Assembly: GCF_900106945.1 (NCBI RefSeq)
Contig: NZ_FNNE01000007.1
Location: forward strand, 62,001-126,000
From: Marinobacter mobilis
GTDB taxonomy: Bacteria > Pseudomonadota > Gammaproteobacteria > Pseudomonadales > Oleiphilaceae
DNA length: 64,000 nt
Direction of reading: 5' to 3'
Shown: positions 54,864-63,769 of the stretch, piece by piece
Position numbering within the stretch: position 1 is the stretch's first letter
Layout of the letters: the number at the start of each line of letters is the position of its first letter
The notes under the pieces: generated by a model
Seen by the model: only the letters and a program-made list of their open reading frames with translations
Told to the model about the DNA's origin: nothing
Database searches by the model: none
Position numbers and translations under genes: made by a program

Positions 54864-55205
54864 TCAGGCCTTTTTGACAAACTCGGACTTGAGCTTCATG
54901 GCACCAATGCCATCAATTTTGCAATCGATGTCATGATCGCCATCCACCAGGCGGATATTCTTCACCTTGGTACCAACCTTCACCACAGACGATGAACCCT
55001 TGACCTTGAGATCCTTGATGACCGTTACGGTGTCGCCGTCCTGCAGCTCATTTCCGTTGGCATCACGAACCACCTTTCCACCGGATTCTGCTGCATCGGA
55101 CTCGTTGGCAGACCACTCGTGGGCGCATTCCGGGCACACCAGCAGGGTGCCGTCTTCATAGGTGTATTCGGAACCACACTGAGGGCAAGGAGGAAGGTTG
55201 GACAT
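54864..55205 (-). CDS. PhnA/YjdM-family zinc-ribbon protein
   Basis: The 113-residue protein has an N-terminal zinc ribbon (CPQC then CPEC, residues about 8-28) and a C-terminal SH3-like PhnA domain ([28 protein letters not shown]). The name comes from E. coli YjdM (formerly PhnA), near the phosphonate operon, though a direct role in phosphonate use is not shown. It is convergent with the UTRA-regulator gene, which adds a loose phosphonate theme. AAGGGGT precedes the ATG. Confidence 0.92.
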   Translation of the reverse strand: MSNLPPCPQCGSEYTYEDGTLLVCPECAHEWSANESDAAESGGKVVRDANGNELQDGDTVTVIKDLKVKGSSSVVKVGTKVKNIRLVDGDHDIDCKIDGIGAMKLKSEFVKKA

Positions 55206-55398
55206 GGGCGACCCCTTTTAGTTGAACAATTTTCGGGCAGCCATCATACCAGCATTCATCCTTTTCGGGGCGAAATACCCCAAATATTTTGTGGCACTCA
55301 TCAGCACATCGCCCTGAAAATAACACCTGATTCCCAGAGGAAACGCCAGAGCCACTACTATCAGGCACTACTGGACCAGTCTGTTCAATAAAACTGGA

Positions 55399-56529
55399 TC
55401 AGTTTTTCTGATCGAAAAATCGCTCAATCTGTCGGGCGTGGCTCTGGGCATCCTGGTAGCCCAGCTTGATCAACTCGGCAGAGAAGCGGCGATCAAACAA
55501 CAGGTAACTGGCCAGGCTGCCACCGGTGAATGAACGGGGCGCTGCGCCTCCCACAAGGTTTCGCAACACCATCGGCATGCCATCCATATAGCGGGCAGCG
55601 ATTTCGTCAATACGCTCACTGGGCGAGATTTCGAGCAACTCAATCGGTTTCAGGTCCAGCCCTGACGCCTCGAGCACATCGTTTGGCACCAGGCTCACAA
55701 GCTGATTGATTAGCCGCAGGCGGTCAATGTCATAGTCCAGAGTATCCAGGAACATGCCATTGAACACGTGCGCAATGATCTGGGCGAAGGCCGGCGCCTC
55801 CTGCCGGCTGGGGCGCTTTGACGGACACATACTGTTGGCGCTGACACCCACCACCATTACCCGGTCCGCCCCCAGCCGCAGGGCCGGGCTGATATGCGCC
55901 ATCTGACGGGTAACGCCATCACCAAAGTACTCACGGTTGATCTTCACCGGCGGGAACACAGTGGGAATGGCCGACGACGCCAGCACATGCTCCAGCGCCA
56001 GCTCAGTGCGGGCGCCCGCCCGCTGGCCGACGGACCAGCTCTTCAGATCGTCGCGGCCATCGAAGAAGCAGATATTCTGCCCGGTGGCGTAACCACAGGC
56101 GTTGACACCCACCGCAGAAATCACCCCCTCGCCGATGCGCTGACGGACCGCATTGAAGTCGACTTCCCGTGCCAGCAGTTCACGCAATGGATCGTTATTG
56201 AGCAAGGAAAGTGGTGCCTCCCGGTTGCCCCCTGCCAACAACCTGCGAGCGACCGAGGTCATGTTGCGAAGAATATCGTAAGTGTTGCTGCGATACACAT
56301 GCTCGGTTTCCAGCTCACTCCACAACTGCTCCAGCCGGGAAACGCTGTGACGAAAAATCGCGCCACCGCTGGCCAGAGCCAGGGCATTGATGGCGCCAGC
56401 CGACGTACCAATGATCACCTGAAAGGGGAACCCCATATCCGGGTACATATCGGATATCGCCCGCAACACCCCCACCTGATAGGCCGCCCGTGCCCCACCA
56501 CCAGTCAGTACCACGCCCACATCAGCCAT
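55399..56529 (-). CDS. Patatin-like phospholipase
   Basis: The 376-residue protein has the patatin catalytic set: oxyanion loop TGGGARAAYQVG (residues 9-20), nucleophile Ser43 in GTSAG, and the dyad aspartate in YFGDGVTRQ (DGV instead of the common DGG/A). It would hydrolyse lipid acyl esters in the cytoplasm or at the membrane. I chose ATG 56529, seven bases after AAGGAA; an upstream start adds 10 residues. The next gene upstream on the same strand (DUF2784) ends 43 bases before it and may be co-transcribed. Confidence 0.9.
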   Translation of the reverse strand: MADVGVVLTGGGARAAYQVGVLRAISDMYPDMGFPFQVIIGTSAGAINALALASGGAIFRHSVSRLEQLWSELETEHVYRSNTYDILRNMTSVARRLLAGGNREAPLSLLNNDPLRELLAREVDFNAVRQRIGEGVISAVGVNACGYATGQNICFFDGRDDLKSWSVGQRAGARTELALEHVLASSAIPTVFPPVKINREYFGDGVTRQMAHISPALRLGADRVMVVGVSANSMCPSKRPSRQEAPAFAQIIAHVFNGMFLDTLDYDIDRLRLINQLVSLVPNDVLEASGLDLKPIELLEISPSERIDEIAARYMDGMPMVLRNLVGGAAPRSFTGGSLASYLLFDRRFSAELIKLGYQDAQSHARQIERFFDQKN

Positions 56530-56571
56530 ACGCGATTCCTTACATTCCCCTTGCACCATCCCGTGACCGCG

Positions 56572-56964
56572 TTACCGCCACTTGTCGGGCGGAACGCGCC
56601 ACCAAACCAACATCACCAGCAGTGCAAACACCGTATAGACCAGGACAAAGAGCCACCCGGGCGCATCGTAGTACAGCAGCCGTTGCAACCAGTGTCCGAT
56701 AAAGCTCCCACTGTAACCCGGCGCACCCGCCTGCTCCCTGAGCCACATTTCCAGTGTAGTCAAGGGACACACCACGCCAAGCCAGGCCTGAAGCACCACG
56801 ACCGCGATGGCGACCAGGTGGCTTATGCGAAACCAGCGATTACGAACCCATAACCAGCCCCACACGCCACCGGTCACCGTCAGCAGCAGTCCCAGCACCA
56901 CAAACAAAACGACGGCAACATGAGCAATCAGCACACTGTCTGCGAGCCATTGGTACAACATCAC
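56572..56964 (-). CDS. DUF2784 family membrane protein
   Basis: The 130-residue protein has three to four membrane helices and the family signature LADSVLIAHVAVVLFVVLG, CPLTTLEMWLREQAG and GSFIGHWLQRLLYYDAP. The function is unknown. A pair of adjacent ATG codons starts it. It is upstream of the patatin gene on the same strand and divergent from the TetR-led operon. Confidence 0.88.
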   Translation of the reverse strand: MMLYQWLADSVLIAHVAVVLFVVLGLLLTVTGGVWGWLWVRNRWFRISHLVAIAVVVLQAWLGVVCPLTTLEMWLREQAGAPGYSGSFIGHWLQRLLYYDAPGWLFVLVYTVFALLVMLVWWRVPPDKWR

Positions 56965-57085
56965 TCATTTCCCGGGGATCTTTATCACAGCATCGCATAC
57001 CCTGCCCCAAGTGCCAGTTTTCCCTCACCTCTGCCGTTGGCCCCACCAGACATTCCCGTTGCCCCTTGCATCCGTCTAAATTGGC

Positions 57086-57103
57086 TGAATGAACATTCAT
57101 TCA
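57086..57103. promoter_or_regulatory. Palindromic operator TGAATGAA-N2-TTCATTCA
   Basis: Perfect 8-bp arms with a two-base spacer, ending 26 bases before the TetR-type ATG. This is the usual size and place of a TetR-family autoregulatory operator, and it would control the whole operon. Confidence 0.75.
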
Positions 57104-57129
57104 CACAAGAATGCCGATGAGTTGATGCC

Positions 57130-57750
57130 ATGACCACCAGCCCTGACCGACCCTCACAAGCCGCCACGGACAAACGTCAGCGCATTCTGGATGCCGCCCT
57201 CAAGGTATTCGCCAGTCGCGGCGTCCATGGCACTCCGGTTCCGCCCATCGCCAGGGAAGCAGGCATCAGCGTCGGCAGCCTTTACCGCTACTTTGAGAGC
57301 AAGGAAGCCCTGGTGAATACCCTGTTCCGGGAAACCAAACAGTTATTGGCTGAACACCTGCTGGGAAACCTTCCCATACAGCCCCCCAGCCGTGCCCTGT
57401 TCAATGAAATATGGAACCGGTTGTGCACCTTTGCCCGCCAACAACCGGATGCTTTCCGTTTTCTGGAGATGCAGGACCACCACAGTTACCTCGACGAAGT
57501 CAGCCTGGCAAGCGAATACCAGTTGCTGTTGCCGCTGCGCCAGTTCATTGAGCTGGGACAGCAATCCGGTGTGCTTGGCACCCACATGCGACCGGAAGTT
57601 GCCATGGCCCTGTTTTGGGGAGCGATCGTCGGCCTGTTCAAAGCGGAAAGGCTGGGCTATCTCACCCTATCTGACCATGACCTTGAGCAGGCCTGCACAG
57701 CCTGTTGGAGAAGTATCACCAACGACGCAAACACAGAGAGCAAAGCATGA
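57130..57750 (+). CDS. TetR/AcrR-family transcriptional repressor
   Basis: The 206-residue protein has an N-terminal TetR helix-turn-helix (about residues 15-62, FASRGVHGTPVPPIAREAGI then SVGSLYRYFESKEALV) and a helical ligand-binding domain. It is the first gene of an operon with an SDR, a flavin monooxygenase and a patatin; its stop overlaps the SDR start (ATGA). A palindrome lies just upstream. The effector is probably a substrate or product of the enzymes, such as a ketone, aldehyde or ester. Confidence 0.92.
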   Translation: MTTSPDRPSQAATDKRQRILDAALKVFASRGVHGTPVPPIAREAGISVGSLYRYFESKEALVNTLFRETKQLLAEHLLGNLPIQPPSRALFNEIWNRLCTFARQQPDAFRFLEMQDHHSYLDEVSLASEYQLLLPLRQFIELGQQSGVLGTHMRPEVAMALFWGAIVGLFKAERLGYLTLSDHDLEQACTACWRSITNDANTESKA

Positions 57751-58520
57751 ACCCTCAACACATCCTCATTACCGGTGCCGCAGGCGCCATTGGCAGCATG
57801 CTGGCAGCGCAATTCCGTAACCATCACCCATCGGCGAAGCTCACACTGGTCGACATGAATGAGTCCAGCCTTGCGGATATCGCCAATCGATACGGTGGCC
57901 ACCCCGAACGATGCGACCTGACCGACATCGAGGCCCTGCCCCGTTGGTGGCACTCACTGACGGAGCGCCAGGGTCCGGTCGATGTGTTGATCAATTGTGC
58001 CGGCATCATGGACATCATGACCATTACCGGCACCGGATGGGAGCGGGGACAGCGATCGCTGGACATCAATTTAATCGCGCCCATGCGGCTGATGGATCTG
58101 GCGCTGCCTGACATGCTTGCGAAGCGTCAGGGCTGCGTGATCAATATCGCCAGCATGGCCGGGCGGGTCCCCATCCGGGGCTGCAGCTACTACGGTGGCG
58201 CCAAGGCGGGCATCGGTATGGCGTCCGAAATCGCCCGGCTCGACCTCAAGAAACAGGGCATCAATGTCATCACAGTCTACCCGGGCCCCATCTTTTCCGG
58301 GCTGGAAAACCACGCCCGCAGCCAGGTAAAACAGGGCCCTATTTCCCGACTGATCCCGACCGGAAAGCCGGACGTACTGGCCCAACGGATTTACCAGACC
58401 TTCCGAAAGGGCGGCGCTCGGGTGATCTACCCGGATATCTACCACCTGGCCAAACAACTCGCCAACCTGGAGTTGACCACCCATGTAATGGACCGCTTCA
58501 GTCCGCAACCCAATCGATAA
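57747..58520 (+). CDS. Short-chain dehydrogenase/reductase
   Basis: The 257-residue enzyme has the classical SDR motifs: cofactor site TGAAGAIGSM (about residues 8-17), NCAGIMD, a catalytic Ser in NIASMAG, and YxxxK in SYYGGAKAG. It would interconvert an alcohol and a ketone or aldehyde with NAD(P). The adenine-loop region (LVDMNES) has Asp after the second strand, which favours NAD. It probably supplies or removes the substrate of the monooxygenase encoded four bases downstream. Confidence 0.92.
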   Translation: MNPQHILITGAAGAIGSMLAAQFRNHHPSAKLTLVDMNESSLADIANRYGGHPERCDLTDIEALPRWWHSLTERQGPVDVLINCAGIMDIMTITGTGWERGQRSLDINLIAPMRLMDLALPDMLAKRQGCVINIASMAGRVPIRGCSYYGGAKAGIGMASEIARLDLKKQGINVITVYPGPIFSGLENHARSQVKQGPISRLIPTGKPDVLAQRIYQTFRKGGARVIYPDIYHLAKQLANLELTTHVMDRFSPQPNR

Positions 58521-58533
58521 CAAGGTGAATGCC

Positions 58534-60030
58534 GTGACGCAAAAAACGCACCCTCCAATTTATGACGTTCTGGCCATTGGCGCAGGCATCAGTGGTATCG
58601 GCCTGGGTATCCGGTTACTGGACGCCGGGATCGATAATTTCGTGATCCTGGAAAAAGCCAGCGGATTGGGCGGCACCTGGCGAGACAACACCTATCCGGG
58701 CTGTGCCTGCGATGTCCCTTCTGCCCTGTACTCCTACTCCTTTGCCCAGAAGCCGGACTGGACCCGGGCCTTCGCCGGCCAGGCAGAAATCCTGGACTAC
58801 GTACGCGGCGTTGCTGAACGGTATGGTATCGATAACTACATTCACTACGATCAGCCGGTGGCACGGGCCCAATGGCGGGAAGCCGACCTGTTGTGGGAAG
58901 TGCAAACCCCTGACCGGCTCTATTTTGCCCGCACCCTCGTCGCCTGTTCCGGCTACCTGCATGAGCCGATCATCCCCGATATCCCGGGGCTCAGAGACTT
59001 CCCTGGCAAGCTGTTCCACTCCTCCCGCTGGGATCATGGCCACGACCTGACGGGTGAGCGGGTGGCGGTCATCGGGACCGGGGCGTCAGCGATCCAGTTC
59101 GTGCCGGAAATTCAACCGGCGGCAAAACAACTGACCCTGTTCCAACGTACCCCCCAGTGGATATTGCCGAAACCAGACCACACCATTCCCGATATCGAAG
59201 CGAAGTTCTTCCGCCTGCCCGGAACCCTCAAGGCCTGGCGCAAGATACTCTATGCCGGCTTTGAAGCGTTCGGCATCGGCTTCCGCCAACCCGCCATGCT
59301 GCGCCACATTCAGAAATTGGGGCTTGCCCACCTCAGAGTCGCCGTCACGGACCCCGACCTCCGAGCCAGGCTAACCCCGGACTACACCCTGGGCTGTAAA
59401 CGGGTTCTGCTCAGCAACAACTACTATCCGACCCTGAACGAGCCAAACGTGGATGTACGTGCAACCGGCCTCAAGGAAGTCCGCGGACAAACCGTTGTAG
59501 GCCAGGATGGCTCGGAACAGGAAGTGGATACCATCATTCTGGGTACCGGTTTCCATGTGACCGAACCACCGATTGCCGAGCACATCTACAACGATGCCGG
59601 AGAGTCCCTGTCCCAACTCTGGGAGAACGGCATGCAAGCCTATCGCGGAACCACCATCAGCGGGCTGCCCAATGCCTTCATGGTGCTGGGACCGAACCTC
59701 GGCATTGGCCACAATTCCGCCTTCATCGTCATCGAGTCCCAGCTCAACTACATCGTTGACGCCCTCACCACCATGCGGGACCGACAACTGGCGCGATTCG
59801 ACGTACGCCAGGACGTTCAGGACCGATATAACCGCAAGGTGCAGCGGGATCTCCAGAGTACCGTCTGGAATACCGGCGGTTGCTCCAGCTACTACCTGGA
59901 CAAAAATGGCTTTAACAGTGTGGGATTCCCCTGGAATACCCTGAAAATGCAGCGTTTGCTCAAGACATTCGATGCCGACAGCTACCACCTGACACCGGCC
60001 ACCCAACCCGTCATTGGAGAACAGCCATGA
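58534..60030 (+). CDS. Flavin-containing monooxygenase of the Baeyer-Villiger type
   Basis: The 498-residue protein has two dinucleotide-binding motifs, GAGISGIG (about residue 16, FAD) and GTGASAIQ (about 180, NADPH), plus the Baeyer-Villiger fingerprint in the form FPGKLFHSSRWDHG (F-x-G-x-x-F-H-x-x-x-W-D). It would insert oxygen next to a ketone, giving an ester. I prefer the GTG at 58534, eight bases after AAGG, over the GTG at 58525. The patatin gene downstream overlaps by ATGA and could cleave the ester formed. Confidence 0.9.
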   Translation: MTQKTHPPIYDVLAIGAGISGIGLGIRLLDAGIDNFVILEKASGLGGTWRDNTYPGCACDVPSALYSYSFAQKPDWTRAFAGQAEILDYVRGVAERYGIDNYIHYDQPVARAQWREADLLWEVQTPDRLYFARTLVACSGYLHEPIIPDIPGLRDFPGKLFHSSRWDHGHDLTGERVAVIGTGASAIQFVPEIQPAAKQLTLFQRTPQWILPKPDHTIPDIEAKFFRLPGTLKAWRKILYAGFEAFGIGFRQPAMLRHIQKLGLAHLRVAVTDPDLRARLTPDYTLGCKRVLLSNNYYPTLNEPNVDVRATGLKEVRGQTVVGQDGSEQEVDTIILGTGFHVTEPPIAEHIYNDAGESLSQLWENGMQAYRGTTISGLPNAFMVLGPNLGIGHNSAFIVIESQLNYIVDALTTMRDRQLARFDVRQDVQDRYNRKVQRDLQSTVWNTGGCSSYYLDKNGFNSVGFPWNTLKMQRLLKTFDADSYHLTPATQPVIGEQP

Positions 60031-60968
60031 ACACCACCAACCCCAAACGAGCACTGGTGCTGGGATGCGGGGGCGTTGCCGGCGGCGCCTGGACCATCGC
60101 GATGCTGGCCGAACTGGAGAAACAACTGAACTGGGACGCCCGCAAAGCCGATGTCCTCGTCGGCACGTCGGCCGGCGCTGTCATCGCAGCGCTGTTGGGG
60201 GCGGGCACGCCGGTATCGGCCCTGCTCGCCTGCCAGCACGGCACCTCCAAACAGTGTCAATGGAACCACGACACCGACACCGGGGGCGCACTACCGCCGT
60301 GGCCGGCGGCACAGTTCACTGGTAGCCGGCTGATGACCCGAGCCTTGCAGGGCAAGGCTTCCGCACTCACCGCCATCAGCGGACTGCTGCCCACCGGCCA
60401 GTTCAACATGGCGCCGTTCCGGGCGCTGATTAACCAGGTCGTCCCCACAGGAAACTGGGTTCCCCACCCTGCTACCTGGATCATGGCGGTGGACACCGAC
60501 TCTGGCGAGCGGGTGGCCTTTGGCAAGGAGTTCGCACCGGCAGCGGCGCTGAGTGACGCCGTTTGCGCGTCGTATGGCGTACCAGCCTGGTGCCCACCGG
60601 TGGATATCAATGGTCATCGTTATATCGACGGCGGCGTGGCGTCCCCCACGTCGGCCGATCTGTTGACCCACCAGCCGGTGGACGAAGTCATCCTCCTCGC
60701 CCCCATGGCCTCACGCCAACCGGATCGTCCGCTGTCACCGCTGAAACTCGCAGAACGACAGATCCGCCGCTACATGACGGCCATCGTGGATCGGGAGGAG
60801 AAACAGCTGAAAGCCGCAGGGAAACGGGTCATTCGTGTGGAACCGGGGGCCTCCGACCTGACGGCTTTCGGCTATAACATGATGGACCCGAGCCGGCGTC
60901 AGAGCGTGCTGACCAGGGCATTGCTGAATGCGCCCGAGGCTGTGGCGGCCGCCATCGCGGCTGCCTGA
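60027..60968 (+). CDS. Patatin-like esterase/phospholipase in the monooxygenase operon
   Basis: The 313-residue protein has a patatin oxyanion loop (GCGGVAGGAW), nucleophile Ser48 in GTSAG, and the dyad aspartate in YIDGGVAS. As the last gene of the TetR-SDR-monooxygenase unit with an overlapping start, it probably hydrolyses the ester or lipid product of that pathway. It is distinct from the patatin at 55.4-56.5 kb, which is longer and of another subgroup. Confidence 0.9.
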   Translation: MNTTNPKRALVLGCGGVAGGAWTIAMLAELEKQLNWDARKADVLVGTSAGAVIAALLGAGTPVSALLACQHGTSKQCQWNHDTDTGGALPPWPAAQFTGSRLMTRALQGKASALTAISGLLPTGQFNMAPFRALINQVVPTGNWVPHPATWIMAVDTDSGERVAFGKEFAPAAALSDAVCASYGVPAWCPPVDINGHRYIDGGVASPTSADLLTHQPVDEVILLAPMASRQPDRPLSPLKLAERQIRRYMTAIVDREEKQLKAAGKRVIRVEPGASDLTAFGYNMMDPSRRQSVLTRALLNAPEAVAAAIAAA

Positions 60969-60986
60969 GATCAGCTCACTGGCCCA

Positions 60987-61334
60987 TCACGTCTGGACGC
61001 GGGGCCTGTTACCGGAACGCGCCCGAAGTGCCGCTTCAAAGGCGCGACGGGCCCAAACCACGGTCTGATCGGGATCTTCCAGCAGCTCTTCCGGGGCCTG
61101 GTAATAGGACATTTTGACCAACTGCCCATTCCTCGGGTATTCAAACGGCGGCAATCCCGCCTGTTCGAACGCCCCACGACTGTGATGATCCGCCTTCAGG
61201 TAGAGCACATCATCAACCACCAGCGCAAACATCAGCCCGTCGTGGTAGAGACCATAACCGCCGAACATGCGCCGGGCACGGACCGGGCCGAACGGCTCGA
61301 ACACTTCCTGAAGGTACTCGATGTATTCACTCAC
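60987..61334 (-). CDS. TfoX N-terminal domain protein
   Basis: The 115-residue protein matches the TfoX/Sxy N-terminal domain (VRARRMFGGYGLYHDGLMFAL, then YLKAD). Full-length TfoX regulates competence; this protein lacks the C-terminal domain, and stand-alone N-domains have no assigned role. Its ATG overlaps the stop of the methyltransferase gene (ATGA), so the two are co-transcribed. Confidence 0.9.
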   Translation of the reverse strand: MSEYIEYLQEVFEPFGPVRARRMFGGYGLYHDGLMFALVVDDVLYLKADHHSRGAFEQAGLPPFEYPRNGQLVKMSYYQAPEELLEDPDQTVVWARRAFEAALRARSGNRPRVQT

Positions 61335-61993
61335 GATGCCACCCCGCGCTTTTGGAACAACGCCACATTCTTGACCGGCACCACCAGTGTCCAGCCAAAC
61401 CGTCGGGCAATATGAGCCAGGGTTTGCTCGCGGTAGAACACCACGTGGGTCGGATCACGACGATAATGCCAGTTGGCAAAACGCTCATCATCGGTCTGGA
61501 AACAGGTCATCACTCCCAGCCAACCGCCCGGTTTCAGCAGGCGATCAAGCTGGGCAAACACAGACCAGGGGTCGTGCAGGTGCTCGACCACTTCAGTACA
61601 GGTGATGAAGTCGTAGGATCGAGACAGTGCAGATTCATCCGGATGAAAAAACGGATCGTAGAGGGATACCCGGAATCCCCGCTGTTGCAGGATATCGGCC
61701 AGGGCGGGGCCAGGACCACAACCGAACTCCAGCCCCTCCGAGCCCGTGGCCAACCGCGCAGCTAACGGCTCGCCAAGTCTGTTGAGGAATTGGCGATAGC
61801 CCGGATCATCCGGGTTGTTATCGTGGAGTTCATAGACCCGCTTTTCACCCTCCGGGTCCAACCAGCACCCAGGGTCCATCAGTGTCGCCTCGCACTGGGG
61901 ACACCGCCAGTAGGGCACATCCCGCACGGTCAGGAAGTGACGCAACTCCGTCTGGTGGCAGACCGTACAGCGCTCGGGAGGGAACAGGCTCAT
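61331..61993 (-). CDS. SAM-dependent methyltransferase with N-terminal zinc ribbon
   Basis: The 220-residue protein starts with a CxxC...CxxC zinc ribbon (CTVCHQT and CPQCEA, residues about 8-37), followed by a class I methyltransferase domain with SAM motif GLEFGCGPGPALADIL and post-motif TCTEVVEHLHDPW. The closest general type is the ubiquinone-biosynthesis-like Methyltransf_11/23 group. The substrate is unknown. It is translationally coupled to the TfoX-like gene. Confidence 0.9.
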   Translation of the reverse strand: MSLFPPERCTVCHQTELRHFLTVRDVPYWRCPQCEATLMDPGCWLDPEGEKRVYELHDNNPDDPGYRQFLNRLGEPLAARLATGSEGLEFGCGPGPALADILQQRGFRVSLYDPFFHPDESALSRSYDFITCTEVVEHLHDPWSVFAQLDRLLKPGGWLGVMTCFQTDDERFANWHYRRDPTHVVFYREQTLAHIARRFGWTLVVPVKNVALFQKRGVAS

Positions 61994-62029
61994 AAGGGCA
62001 TCCGGGAACTCATTGTGGGCATCACCGGA

Positions 62030-62581
62030 TCATTGATTCTGCGGCATCGGTTCCATGTCCATACCGGAATGGTCCATGGCGCCGTGATCCATCTGACGTT
62101 GACCCATGGGCATGTCGCCGCCATCCAACGGCTCAACCGCCAACTCCACGTTCATGGAAGGCGCGTTGTCGAACTCCAGGGTCAGCGGAACCCGTTCACC
62201 TTCCATCAGCTGGCCACTGAGCTGTTCAAGCATGAGGTGGTAACTATGCGGTTTGAGGTTCACCGTGGTACCGGCAGGGATCACCAGGCCCTGTGGCAAT
62301 GGCTCCATGCGCATGACACCACCGACCATAGTGCTTTGGTGGATCGACACCTGGCCAGCGTTCGCTGACTCAGCGGCGATCAGGGTCACGTCAGTATCGC
62401 CGTTGTTGCTGATGGACATATAACCGACACCCACGGTCACGCCGGGCGGTGTCGGACGGCTCCAGGGATGATCCACCCGGACGGATTCCCGGGAATAGTC
62501 ATGGGCGCTGGCAAGCAACGGCGTCATCAGGCCGGTCACGGCCAGAGTCAAGGTCTGAGTCAGGGCAATCAGGCGTTTCAT
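62030..62581 (-). CDS. PCu(A)C-family periplasmic copper chaperone
   Basis: The 183-residue protein has a signal peptide (cut near ASA-HD, residue 26) and the PCu(A)C domain with the copper-binding set: an HQST His, the methionines around MRMEP, and the H-x-M of YHLML. These proteins deliver Cu(I) to the CuA site of cytochrome oxidase. A C-terminal tail rich in Met, His and Asp (about residues 155-183, MDHGAMDHSGMDMEP) could bind additional copper. It stands alone here with no Sco-type gene adjacent. Confidence 0.92.
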   Translation of the reverse strand: MKRLIALTQTLTLAVTGLMTPLLASAHDYSRESVRVDHPWSRPTPPGVTVGVGYMSISNNGDTDVTLIAAESANAGQVSIHQSTMVGGVMRMEPLPQGLVIPAGTTVNLKPHSYHLMLEQLSGQLMEGERVPLTLEFDNAPSMNVELAVEPLDGGDMPMGQRQMDHGAMDHSGMDMEPMPQNQ

Positions 62582-62659
62582 GGCATCTCACGTTGTTGAT
62601 GGAACGAGAATTTCCGAAAATGCCGCTAGTCTTGCCTGACTCGGACACAATCGCAAGTG

Positions 62660-63769
62660 TCAGGGTTTGCCCAACGCCGCCAGCATGGCGGCCATAAACC
62701 GGGCCGCCTCCCCCCCGGTTGCAGCCCGGTGATCGAATGTCAGCGACAGAGGCAGTACCGGCCTCACCGCCGGTTTGCCTTCATGAGGAACAACCTTGTC
62801 CCGGATACGCCCGGCGCCGACAATGGCCACCTGAGGCGGACTCACCACCGGGTTGGCATACTGACCCGCCATGGTGCCAAAGTTAGACAGGGTAATGGTC
62901 CCTCCCTGCATTTCGTGGGGTGGGATGGACCGATTGGCCACGGCCTGACGCAGATTTTCCAGGCCCTGTCGCAAGTCTTTCAGGGTACGGTGGGTCACGT
63001 CCCGAAGGACCGGCACAAACAGCCCGTCAGGCGTATCCACGGCAATCGCCACATGGACCTCGTCAAGCAGGCGCCGGCTCAGATTGTCGCCATCGAACCA
63101 GGTATTGAGCACCGGGACAGCCTCGCAGGCCTGGGCGATGGCCTGAACCAGGCGCATGGTAATGTCCGCGCCCTTTTTCCAGTCGCCAATATCAACATCC
63201 TCGAAAATCGACACCGGCACCACCTGGGCGTGGGACAGCGCCATGTTCCTGGCCATGGTGCGGCGCGGCCCCCGCAGAGCCTCGGCGTCACCCAGTGCCT
63301 TCTGGTGGCTGGCCTGGCGGTGTACGTCGTCGTTGGTGACCAGCCCTCCCGGCCCGCTTCCGGTAATCGACGCCAGGCTGACCCCAAGCCGTTCCGCCAA
63401 TGCCCTCACCCCCGGCGTGGCGCGATGGTGGCGGGCCTGGCGGCTGGAGGCGGCCGCGCCAATAATAAACTGATCCTGTGCGGTTCCGGCGTCAGCTCGC
63501 TTCAGCTCCCCAACCACCGTGCCGCTGTCTTCATCCTCACCTTCAAACCCCAGTAACGGCTCGCCGGTGTGGATGATATCCCCGGGGTCGCCAAACAGCT
63601 TGGCCACCACCCCAGCCATCGGTGACGGCACTTCAACAATGGCCTTGGCCGTTTCCACCGACACCAGCACCTGATCCACCGCCACGGAATCACCGACGTT
63701 CACATGCCATTCGACAATCTCTGCCTCCGGCAGCCCTTCCCCCAGATCCGGTAATCTGAAATGTTTCAT
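62660..63769 (-). CDS. 2-oxoacid dehydrogenase complex E2 (dihydrolipoamide acyltransferase)
   Basis: The 369-residue protein has one lipoyl domain with the lipoylated lysine in VETAKAIVEVPSP (about residue 42), a peripheral-subunit-binding domain (about 115-150, ATPGVRALAERLGV), and a catalytic domain ending in LSLTFDHRAATGG. The catalytic His is kept, while the common Asp of DHRxxDG is Thr, a variant I recall from other E2s. It overlaps the E1-beta gene by four bases. The acyl chain handled (branched, acetoin or pyruvate) cannot be read from sequence; the valine pathway at 34-39 kb makes branched-chain likely but not proven. Confidence 0.92.
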   Translation of the reverse strand: MKHFRLPDLGEGLPEAEIVEWHVNVGDSVAVDQVLVSVETAKAIVEVPSPMAGVVAKLFGDPGDIIHTGEPLLGFEGEDEDSGTVVGELKRADAGTAQDQFIIGAAASSRQARHHRATPGVRALAERLGVSLASITGSGPGGLVTNDDVHRQASHQKALGDAEALRGPRRTMARNMALSHAQVVPVSIFEDVDIGDWKKGADITMRLVQAIAQACEAVPVLNTWFDGDNLSRRLLDEVHVAIAVDTPDGLFVPVLRDVTHRTLKDLRQGLENLRQAVANRSIPPHEMQGGTITLSNFGTMAGQYANPVVSPPQVAIVGAGRIRDKVVPHEGKPAVRPVLPLSLTFDHRAATGGEAARFMAAMLAALGKP

